Below, piece after piece: positions 1 to 7,800 of a DNA stretch of 43,456 nucleotides. This DNA comes from Anaerolineae bacterium (lineage in GTDB: Bacteria > Chloroflexota > Anaerolineae > 4572-78 > J111). Location: contig JAHDWA010000073.1 of assembly GCA_023382535.1 (NCBI GenBank), positions 1 to 43,456 of the forward strand, in the 5' to 3' direction. The translations under genes and the position numbers were made by a program. The stretch's first letter is position 1. Each line of letters begins with the position of its first letter. Below the pieces are notes generated by a model, which was not told where the DNA came from, made no database searches, and saw only the letters and a list, made by a program, of their open reading frames with translations.

Positions 1-1016
1 TGTTTGGCTGGCTGGCCGATAAAGTGGGCAGCCGCTGGCTGGGGCCGGGGAGTGTTGCCTGGACGATTGGGTTTATGGCCCTGGCCGTTTTTGTGGCCCA
101 AACGACCAATAATTTTGTCCTGTTTATGATTCCTTTCACGCTGGCCGCGCTCGGCTCCGGCGCATTTCATCCCCTGGCTACCATGCACTCAACGACGGCA
201 GTGCTTGGCCACGCGGCGACGGCAACCGGCATGTTCTTTTTGTTTGGACAGGGCGGGCTGGCCGGGGGACCGTTCCTGGGCGGCCTCATTCTCGATCACG
301 TCGGGAGCGCGGGCATTTACGGGCTGGCTTTGTTGACCGTCCCTTTTCTCCTGTTTATGGCTTATGCCATGCGCCACACTTCGATCCGGCACCCGCACGC
401 TGCCAAGCATGATCAAACCGGAGTCAGCCAGACCAGCATGCGTTGGGGCGCCATCGGGCTACTGGCGCTGATAACGGGATTGCGTTCGTGGGTGTTTTTG
501 GGCACGGTTAACTTCATGCCTAAAATGTTTCTGGATATGGGCTGGAGCGCCACCGAGCAAGGCGCGCTTGTCGCCGTTTACTGGCTGGCTTCTGGCGTGA
601 CGGGGGTTATTGGCGGCAACCTGGCCGATCGTTGGGGCCGGCGGCAGGTAGTTTTTATAACCTTACTGCTTGGTTCGCTGCCGGTGTATTTCTTGCCTTT
701 TTATGATAACTGGCTGGCTTTTGCCCTGGCTTTGATGATTGGGGGACTGCTGGGAGCGTCGCATAGTATTTTGATTGTTATTGCCCAGGCCTTGGTTCCG
801 GGGCGGGCAGCCTTTGCCTCCGGTGTGTCGTTGGGCTACTTGTTTGCCGCCGGGGCCGTGGCGGCCTGGATTATTGGCTTGCTGGCCGATATTTGGGGGC
901 TTAATCTGGTCATTCAAGCCGGAGCCGCAGTGGGACTGGCCGCCGCCCTGCTGTCGCTGTTTCTGCCATCCACCCGTGAGACGCCCCAGCCGCAGCCGGA
1001 GGGAGTGCCCGCGTAG
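1..1016 (+). CDS. MFS transporter, 5'-truncated by the window edge
   Basis: C-terminal part of a major facilitator superfamily transporter; the substrate cannot be read from the sequence. The reading frame is open from base 3, and its first residues FGWLADKVG form the conserved cytoplasmic loop 2-3 motif (GxLaDrxG). The true start therefore lies upstream, and the GTG at 24 is not a convincing start. About ten hydrophobic segments follow. The mirrored motif GNLADRWGRR in the second half marks the loop 8-9 repeat, as expected of a 12-TM carrier. A short polar tail rich in Pro and Gln ends at the TAG. A second MFS gene at 38187-39386 belongs to the same broad superfamily, but nothing links the two. 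Family is certain, substrate unknown. Confidence 0.9.
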   Translation, partial: FGWLADKVGSRWLGPGSVAWTIGFMALAVFVAQTTNNFVLFMIPFTLAALGSGAFHPLATMHSTTAVLGHAATATGMFFLFGQGGLAGGPFLGGLILDHVGSAGIYGLALLTVPFLLFMAYAMRHTSIRHPHAAKHDQTGVSQTSMRWGAIGLLALITGLRSWVFLGTVNFMPKMFLDMGWSATEQGALVAVYWLASGVTGVIGGNLADRWGRRQVVFITLLLGSLPVYFLPFYDNWLAFALALMIGGLLGASHSILIVIAQALVPGRAAFASGVSLGYLFAAGAVAAWIIGLLADIWGLNLVIQAGAAVGLAAALLSLFLPSTRETPQPQPEGVPA

Positions 1017-1025
1017 CGTGACTGC

Positions 1026-1103
1026 CGACCGCGGACCGATGACTGCCGCAGTTTAAAGTCTGATCCATTCTTGCTGCGGTCAGTCGTCGGTGGTCCGCGG
1101 TCG
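1026..1103. repeat. Imperfect inverted repeat after the MFS gene
   Basis: Arms at 1026-1051 and 1074-1103 are imperfect reverse complements built on CGACCGCGGACC, with a loop of about 22 bases. No T-run follows, so a standard intrinsic terminator is not supported. The wording resembles the GACTGCCGAC and CTGACCGC strings at about 20527 and 33236. This suggests a family of short dispersed intergenic repeats. Confidence 0.55.
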
Positions 1104-1147
1104 TTAACCTATCCCCCAAAAATACCACTGTTTCCCTGGCTATTTTG

Positions 1148-1156
1148 TGTTAAAAT
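1148..1156 (+). promoter_or_regulatory. Extended -10 promoter for the cyclase operon
   Basis: TG-T-TAAAAT is an extended -10 element with no good -35. Transcription would begin near 1163 and give an untranslated leader of about 84 bases before the leader-peptide ATG at 1247. Predicted from sequence only. Confidence 0.45.
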
Positions 1157-1222
1157 CGGAAACAGGTAATAATCAACCACAAATACCTAACCTTCCACTT
1201 CGCCGCAAAAGTTTAATAGCAT

Positions 1223-1260
1223 AAAACGTGAAACAGGAGGTTCTTTATGTTTCACGTTTT
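1223..1260 (+). promoter_or_regulatory. Perfect 12-bp hairpin presenting a Shine-Dalgarno in its loop
   Basis: AAAACGTGAAAC (1223-1234) is exactly complementary to GTTTCACGTTTT (1249-1260). The 14-base loop contains AGGAGG (1235-1240), and the ATG of a short leader peptide straddles loop and 3' arm (1247-1249). As RNA this could control ribosome access. As DNA the same palindrome could be an operator. It lies 34 bases upstream of the cyclase start. Confidence 0.65.
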
Positions 1261-1297
1261 GGATTTCATGGAGCAAACAAAAGGCGGTAACTTATGA
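1247..1297 (+). CDS. Putative 16-residue leader peptide, coupled to the cyclase gene
   Basis: A tiny reading frame, MFHVLDFMEQTKGGNL, starts at an ATG placed six bases after a perfect AGGAGG. Its TGA overlaps the cyclase ATG as ATGA (1294-1297), the classic geometry for translational coupling. The first codons sit in the 3' arm of the hairpin at 1223-1260, so translating the leader would disrupt that hairpin. No regulatory amino-acid run is visible, so this is not an obvious amino-acid attenuator. Whether it is translated is unproven; its case rests on the strong RBS and the exact overlap. Confidence 0.5.
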   Translation: MFHVLDFMEQTKGGNL

Positions 1298-3102
1298 CCG
1301 AACGCCAGGAAATTGAGCAGGCTATTATCGGTTTGGAAGCCCAGCGGAGCTTGTTGGACAGCGCCGTCGTCGAAACCAGTCTGGCGGTCCTGCGAAAACA
1401 GTTGGCCGAATTAGACCGTGCCGAAACCTTGCCGCTGGCTCTCAAAGGTGAACGCAAGCAGGTGACGGTGATGTTTGCCGACATCTCCGGTTTCACCGCC
1501 ATGAGCGAAAAGCTCGACCCGGAAGAAGTGCGGAGCATGATCAACGCCTGTTTTGAGGGCCTGGGCGCGGTGATTGACCAATATGGCGGCCACATTGATA
1601 AGTTCATCGGCGACGAGATTATGGCCCTGTTTGGCGCGCCCGTCGCCCACGAGAACGACCCCGAACGGGCGCTGCGGGCCGCCCTGGATATGATGACGGC
1701 CCTGGCCGACTTTAACGCCGAGCATGCCGCCCGCATTCCCAAACCCCTGGCCCTGCATTTTGGCATCAACAGCGGCCTGGCGATTGCCGGGGGTATCGGC
1801 ACACGCCAGCGGCAGGATTACAGCGTCATGGGCGATACGGTCAACCTGGCCGCCCGGCTGGAGGATTTGAGCGAAGCGGGGGAAATTCTGGTGGGCGAGG
1901 ATACTTATCGCCTGAGCGCACCGTTGTTTGAATTCGAAGCGATCAAGCCGGTGATGCTCAAAGGCAAGGAAAAGCCGGTGAAAGTTTATCGCCTGCTCAA
2001 AGCCAAAGCGGCGCCGGGCCGGCTGCGCGGTATCGAAGGGCTGTCCTCGCCGATGGTGGGGCGGGAACGAGAGCTGGCCCTGGCGCTGGAAACGCTGGGC
2101 AATTTTCAAAAGGGGCAGGGTGGCGTCATTACGGTAATCGGCGACGCCGGCCTGGGTAAGTCGCGCTTGATTAGCGAACTTTCCGCCCGCTGCTGTCAAG
2201 ATGGGCAGGCCGATTGGGCCGAAGGGCGGGCGCTCTCCTATGGCGAAAACGCCCGTTATTTGGTTGTCCGCGACCTGTTCCGCAATTTATTGGGGGTCGC
2301 GCCGGAGGCCATGCCGGGAGAGGTAGGGCAGGTCCTCCGGGCCGAGCTTGAACAGCTTTTTGCCGCTCAGGCCGCCGACATTTATCCCTATCTGGCCCAT
2401 TTGCTGGACGTACCGCTGGATGAGGAGTCCGCTCAGCGCCTCAAGTATGTGGAAGGGGAGATGCTGCACCAGCGCGTTTTGCAGTCTACCCAGCACTATC
2501 TTTCGAGTCGGGCGGGACGCAAGCCGGTGGTGCTTGTCTGGGAGGATTTGCACTGGGGCGATCCGTCGAGCCTGACCCTGCTCGAAGCCCTTTTACCGCT
2601 GACTCAGGCTCACCCCCTGCTGCTGATCATGATTTATCGCCCGGTGCGCGAGGGGCACACCTGGGCCTTTCACCAACGCTGCCGTGAGTGGCTGGGAGAT
2701 GCCCAGCGGGTCATTGAGTTGTCGCCCTTGACACCTGAAGAGAGCGGCCGGTTGCTCGACAACCTGTTGGAGTCGAATGATTTGCCGGCCAAGATGCGGC
2801 AGCTTATCATTGGCAAGGCCGAGGGCAATCCCTTTTACGTGGAGGAGGTCATCCGCTCGCTGATTGACAGCGGGGCCGTCACCCGCGCCGAAAGCGGCCG
2901 GGGCTGGGTGACGACCGCGCGTATTGACGACATCACCATCCCCGACACTCTGCAAGGCGTCATCATGGCCCGCATTGACCGGCTGAATGCGGAAACCAAG
3001 CGCATCCTGCAGGTCGCCGCGGTCATTGGCCGCACCTTCCCTTATCGGGTGCTGGCCCAGGTGGTAAGAGTAGAGCAGCCGCATCAGGCGTCAGGAAAAT
3101 AA
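1294..3102 (+). CDS. Class III adenylate cyclase fused to an AAA-type ATPase
   Basis: Residues about 55-225 form a class III nucleotide cyclase domain. Metal-binding Asp residues are seen in FADISGFT and GDEIMALFG, a Lys in DKFIGDE and an Asp in QDYSVMGD fit ATP as substrate, and NLAARLE carries the transition-state Asn and Arg. The expected product is cAMP. Residues about 255-600 form an AAA_16/STAND-like ATPase with Walker A GDAGLGKS (about 286-293), Walker B VVLVWEDLHW and the GNPFYVEE motif. The start is the ATG coupled to the leader peptide, with its own GGCGG. The protein ends abruptly, just after the ATPase module, at a TAA (3100-3102). The next gene continues in the same frame after one codon with the TPR region usual in such proteins. 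So this is either a split gene or an interrupted 1100-residue one. Confidence 0.9.
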   Translation: MTERQEIEQAIIGLEAQRSLLDSAVVETSLAVLRKQLAELDRAETLPLALKGERKQVTVMFADISGFTAMSEKLDPEEVRSMINACFEGLGAVIDQYGGHIDKFIGDEIMALFGAPVAHENDPERALRAALDMMTALADFNAEHAARIPKPLALHFGINSGLAIAGGIGTRQRQDYSVMGDTVNLAARLEDLSEAGEILVGEDTYRLSAPLFEFEAIKPVMLKGKEKPVKVYRLLKAKAAPGRLRGIEGLSSPMVGRERELALALETLGNFQKGQGGVITVIGDAGLGKSRLISELSARCCQDGQADWAEGRALSYGENARYLVVRDLFRNLLGVAPEAMPGEVGQVLRAELEQLFAAQAADIYPYLAHLLDVPLDEESAQRLKYVEGEMLHQRVLQSTQHYLSSRAGRKPVVLVWEDLHWGDPSSLTLLEALLPLTQAHPLLLIMIYRPVREGHTWAFHQRCREWLGDAQRVIELSPLTPEESGRLLDNLLESNDLPAKMRQLIIGKAEGNPFYVEEVIRSLIDSGAVTRAESGRGWVTTARIDDITIPDTLQGVIMARIDRLNAETKRILQVAAVIGRTFPYRVLAQVVRVEQPHQASGK

Positions 3103-3105
3103 GCT

Positions 3106-4689
3106 ATGACCAAACTAACCGAACATCTCCAAACCCTGGAAAAATCTGACTTAATTGCTCAGCAAATGAGTGAGGCTGACCTGGAGTATATCTTCAAGCA
3201 TGTCTTCACCCAGGAGAGCGTTTACCAAAGCCTGCTCCGTACCGACCGGCGGCAACTGCACCAGCAGGTCGGCGAGGCCCTGGAAATGCTCTTTGCCCCG
3301 GCCCTCAATGGAGAGGAACAGCCCGAAGCGCCGGATAACCTGCCGCTGCTGCTGGCCTACCACTTTGAAACCAGCGGCGATGTCGAGCGGGCGCTGAAGT
3401 ATCTCAAAATCGCCGCCGACAAAGCGGCTGCTGTCTATGCCAACCAGGAGGCCGGTGAGTTATACAGCCGGGCTTTGGCGCTGCTGGATGATCAGGATTA
3501 CGCCCAGCGCTGGGAGCTGCTGGCGGCGCGCGAGATTGTTCTCGACCGGCTGGGCGAGCGCGACCGCCAGGCGACCCAACTGACCCTGATGCAAACCCTG
3601 GCCGAATTGATGGCCGACGATACCCGCCTGGCCGTTACCCACAACCGCCGGGCGGCCTACTTTGATAAAATCAGCGAGTACCAGGCTGCCGCCGAAGCCG
3701 CCGAGGTCGGTTTGCGGGCCGCTCGCCGTTCCGGCAACCGGCGCTTGGAGGCGCAAAGCCTCAACCGGCTGGCCCGGGCGGCCTGGCGCCGTTTTGATTA
3801 TCCGGCCGTGAAAAAGTGGGCCAATGAGGCCCTGGAAGCATTGAAGATGGTCGGCGAGCCGGCGACCAAAACGGCCAGTTTGCTCCACCTGGGCCGGGCC
3901 AGCTATCGCCTGGGCGAGTATGATCAGGCCCTGGAATACGTCCATGCCGCCCAGGATTTTACCGGCTACACCGACGACCAGGAAAGCGCGGCGGTGGCCG
4001 ACCTGATTTTGGGCTGGATTTACCAGCGCCTGGGCGACTACGAATTGGCCGAGCAGCATTATCGCCTGGCCCTGGAAAAGCGGCGCATGATCGGCGACCG
4101 CTACGGCGAAGCGACCGCGCTCAGCCACCTGGGCTGGGTAGCCTGGGACCAGCAGCGCTACGCAGAGGGCTTGCGTTACTGCCTGGAAGCGCTGGACATC
4201 TCCCAAAGCATCGGCGACCGGGAAAATGAGGCTTATGCCCTGACCGGCCTGGGCCTCAATCACGAACAATTGGACAACCTGGACACGGCCCGCTCGAACT
4301 ACGAGGAGGCGCTGCTCATTCACCGGGAGATTGGAGCGATGACCCTGGCCATGTTTGACCAGGCGGGATTGGCGCGGATAGCCCTGGTGCAGCGGGATCA
4401 GGACACGGCCCGCCACTACATCACCCCCGTGGCCGAATGGATTCAGGCCGGCAACGCCCAGCAGTTTTGGGACCCGTGGAGCATCTATCTCTGGGCTTAC
4501 CAGGGGTTAGACGCTTTGGGAGAAACAGAAACGGCCCAGCAGATTTTGACCGAGGCCCATACGCTCTTACACCAACGTGCCAAAGCCATCAGCGACGACA
4601 AGCTGCGCTACTGCTTCTTTGAAAAAGTAGCGGTGAACCGGGAGATCGAGCGAGGGTGGCAGCAGAGACAGAGTTCTAGTTCAAAGTAG
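3106..4689 (+). CDS. TPR protein, C-terminal half of the cyclase-ATPase protein
   Basis: The 527 residues are almost entirely helical and tetratricopeptide-like, for example repeated patterns such as LGRASYRLGEYDQALEY and LGWIYQRLGDYELAEQHY spaced about 40 residues apart. The first 90 residues (LTEHLQTLEKSDLI onward) match the segment linking ATPase and TPR in full-length cyclase-ATPase-TPR proteins. A corresponding segment is present in the neighbouring large protein at 4897-9177. The gene is in frame with the cyclase gene, separated only by TAA-GCT. An AGGA at 3093-3096 stands nine bases before the ATG, so restart of translation is plausible. The likely role is protein interaction with, or regulation of, the cyclase-ATPase. 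It may be a separate subunit or the tail of a broken gene. Confidence 0.8.
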   Translation: MTKLTEHLQTLEKSDLIAQQMSEADLEYIFKHVFTQESVYQSLLRTDRRQLHQQVGEALEMLFAPALNGEEQPEAPDNLPLLLAYHFETSGDVERALKYLKIAADKAAAVYANQEAGELYSRALALLDDQDYAQRWELLAAREIVLDRLGERDRQATQLTLMQTLAELMADDTRLAVTHNRRAAYFDKISEYQAAAEAAEVGLRAARRSGNRRLEAQSLNRLARAAWRRFDYPAVKKWANEALEALKMVGEPATKTASLLHLGRASYRLGEYDQALEYVHAAQDFTGYTDDQESAAVADLILGWIYQRLGDYELAEQHYRLALEKRRMIGDRYGEATALSHLGWVAWDQQRYAEGLRYCLEALDISQSIGDRENEAYALTGLGLNHEQLDNLDTARSNYEEALLIHREIGAMTLAMFDQAGLARIALVQRDQDTARHYITPVAEWIQAGNAQQFWDPWSIYLWAYQGLDALGETETAQQILTEAHTLLHQRAKAISDDKLRYCFFEKVAVNREIERGWQQRQSSSSK

Positions 4690-4721
4690 AGGAGTAATTC
4701 ACTACGTCACAACGTATTAAG

Positions 4722-4756
4722 GACGACGTACTGGTCAAGTACGTCGTCTTTGTTTT
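4722..4756 (+). terminator. Rho-independent terminator
   Basis: GACGACGTACT (4722-4732) pairs perfectly with AGTACGTCGTC (4738-4748) around a five-base loop, followed by TTTGTTTT. It ends the cyclase/TPR transcription unit. Confidence 0.85.
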
Positions 4757-4860
4757 ACAGCGGCTCACATCTCCATAGCATTAAACACATCCCGAATCAC
4801 TCTCCTGGAAAATTTTACCACCTTACCAAAAAGACTATAGCATTTCTGACCAAAAGCCGT

Positions 4861-4866
4861 TATAAT
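4861..4866 (+). promoter_or_regulatory. -10 box TATAAT upstream of the multidomain kinase gene
   Basis: A consensus TATAAT lies 30 bases before the ATG at 4897, giving a predicted leader of about 24 bases. No good -35 is visible. This position argues that translation does not begin at the upstream in-frame ATG at 4750, which would lie inside the terminator tail. Confidence 0.5.
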
Positions 4867-4896
4867 GGTGGCAACATTAAATCCCAGGGAAGATTT

Positions 4897-7800
4897 ATGA
4901 AAGTGAAGATTTGGGGGGCGCGAGGCTCGATCCCTTCACCTATCCGGCCGGATGAAATCCGGGAGAAGATCATTTCGGCCATCCTCAATATCTCGCAGAT
5001 CCAGCAGGGTGAGTTCAGAGAAGAACTTCTTGCCGCGATTTTGGAGGAGCCTCAACCCCCTCAAGATGCATTGAACCAGCCAATCAATTTAGCTCTGGCT
5101 AAAACTCAGGTCAAGCGGCGGCAGGTCATCCGGGCCTACCTTGACAGCCTGTCACCGCTTGTGGCCGGTACAGCGGGCGGCAACACCCCCTGTATCGAGA
5201 TCCAATCGGGCGATGAGCTATTTATCATTGACGCCGGCTCCGGGATTCGCGGCCTGGGCCTGGAGTTGATGAAGGGCAAGTGCGGGGAAGGGCGGGGAAT
5301 CATTCACCTTTTTTTTAGCCACCCCCATTGGGACCACATCCAGGGTTTTCCCTTCTTCCGCCCGGCCTTTGTTCGGGGCAACAAAATTTTTATTTACAGC
5401 GTCCATGATATGGAAGCGGCGCTACGGCGGCAGCAGGACTCTATCAACTTTCCGGTCCCGCTGGATTACATGCAGGCTGAGTTAAATTTTATTCAGCTCC
5501 GGCCGGATGACACGCGGGAGTTTGGCGACTTGGTGGTTCAAACTATGCGCAACCACCACCCCGGCGACTCCTATGCCTTTCGTTTTGAAAAGGGTGGTAA
5601 GGCGTTTGTTTATGCCAGCGATGCCTCCTATCCCTCCGGGATGGACATGCGCCCGACCCTCAACTTCTTTGCCGATGCCGATGTGCTGATCTACGACTCT
5701 CAATTTACCCAGAAGGAGTCGGATGAAAAAGAGGATTGGGGCCACAGTTCCTCCCTGGCTGGGGTGGAGATGGCCCAGGAAGCCAACGTTAAAAATCTGA
5801 TCCTGTTTCATTTCGACCCGACCTACACCGACAAAGACCTGGAAAAAATTTTAGAAGACACCCTCAAGTTCCAGCAGAACCAATACCCTCTGGTCGAGCC
5901 GGTCAACGTCATGATTGCCCAGGAAGGCCAAACTTTTGACCTGATGCCGTCTAAAACGACCCAATTGCAGCAGGTTCCCGGCGGCAAAGCGGCCATTCTA
6001 AAGCCAACCGGTATTTTTAACGAGCGAGTAGCCGCGGAGCTAAAAAAGCAACTGGCCGAGTTGAAAGAAAACGGCTGGCCGCCCTATCTGGTTATAGATA
6101 TGTCCGGCGTTGAAATGCTCCAAGTGGCCGGCCTGCGGGCGCTGGTTAAGCTCCGCCGCGAGCAGTTGAGCACACCCATGGTCCTGGCCGGCCCTTCCAT
6201 CAACGTGCAGCAAGTGATCGAACTGGCCGGTTACCTGGATTTTTTTGCCATTTACGCTTCGGTGCATGCCGCGCTCAACGCCCTGCAGGCCCGTGAAACG
6301 CTCAATCTGCCCGGACAGACGATTAAGAATCGTTACTATATCGAGGCCAAGATTGGCGATGGCCCGCTCGGGACAATTTTCAAAGCGACAGATACCCGGC
6401 TGAATCGCGCCGTGGCAGTCAAGATTCTGTCGGCTTCCTTTAGCGAAGGGGCCATCGAACGCTTTTTGCAGCAGGCCCGCGATCTCGTCAATTTAACCCA
6501 TCCCAACATCGTTGATATTTATGATTGCGATGAAGACCAGGGATTATCCTATATGGTCGAGGAGTTTATCGAGGGCCAGAGCCTGCCGAACTTGTTCAAT
6601 ATCTACTCCGGCCAGCCGCTGCCGTTTGACCTGGCCCTGACCATCGCCGAAAAGATTGCCCGCGCCCTGGAGTATGCTCATGCTCGCGGAGTTATCCACG
6701 GGGATTTGAAGCCTGAAAATGTGCTTCTTGCCGGCGATACCAAGATCAGTGATTTTGGGCTGGGCCGCCTGGAAAGCGGCAAAACGCTGCTCAACAAGGC
6801 GGATGAACCCCTGGATCTGGTCACCGCTCGCTACCTGGCCCCGGAGCAAGTGCTGGGCCATCCTATTGATGCTCGGACCGACCTGTACGCCCTGGGGATC
6901 ATTTTGTACGAGCTGTTCACTGGTCAGCCTGTCTTTGAAGGCAGCGATCAGGAAGTGCTGGAGCAGCATCGCAGCAGCCGGCCCCGGCCGCCGCGCGAAC
7001 TGAATCCTCGCCTCTCACGCTCGCTGGAGCACCTGATTTTGAAGCTGTTAGACAAAGACCCCACCCGGCGTTATGCCACGGCCAGAAAAGTCCGCCGGAT
7101 TCTAACCAACATGACCTTGACGGTCAGCCACAGCCCGTTAAGTCAGGCTTTTGGCTCTCGGCGCTGGCCGGCTTTGGTCAGCCGGCAGGAACCGCTGCAG
7201 CGCTTGCTGGAGTTGTGGGCTGCAACCCGGCAAGGTCAGGGACAACTGGTCTTGATTGGAGGCGAAACTGGTATTGGTAAAACCCGGCTGACTCAGGAGT
7301 TGACCGACCGGGTGGATGAAGCAACCCTTCTCTTTGGACGTTGTCGCTCGCCCGAAAGCAGCCTGGCCTATCGCCCCTTTATCGAGGCTCTCAAAACCTA
7401 CTTTGCCACAACCCCCACTCCTGTTGCCCAGAAACATGTAGGACGGGTGTTAAGTGAAGCCAGTCACTTCATTCCTGAAATTCAGCAGGTCACACCGGAT
7501 TTCATTCTGCAGCACCCCAGTCCCGACAGCCGGCCCCCGGCTTTCAGCCTGGCCGGGGCAATTGCCGAAGTTGCGGTAGAATCCCCCTGGCTCATCATTC
7601 TGGATGACCTGCAATGGGCTGATCCAGGCACTCTGCAATTGTTGGATTATCTGGCCCGGCACTGTCATCAATTGCCGCTGATGATTGTGGCCGCTTATCG
7701 CAGCGATGGCGGCAATCAGGCCGCTTTGATGGAAGTCTTAAGCGGTTGGAGCAGTTACCCCGCCTATACTTCAATAGTTTTAGGTCATCTGGTGGAACAA

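Noticed and set aside
1026..1103. Intrinsic terminator after the first MFS gene
   Set aside because: The inverted repeat is imperfect, the loop is long and no T-run follows.
3100..3102. TAA at the cyclase/TPR junction as another recoded codon
   Set aside because: Selenocysteine uses TGA and pyrrolysine TAG. TAA has no known recoding role, and a ribosome site for restart exists.
3460..4416. 318-residue minus-strand frame within the TPR gene
   Set aside because: It is the antisense shadow of repeat-rich helical coding sequence, and nothing in it looks like a protein family.
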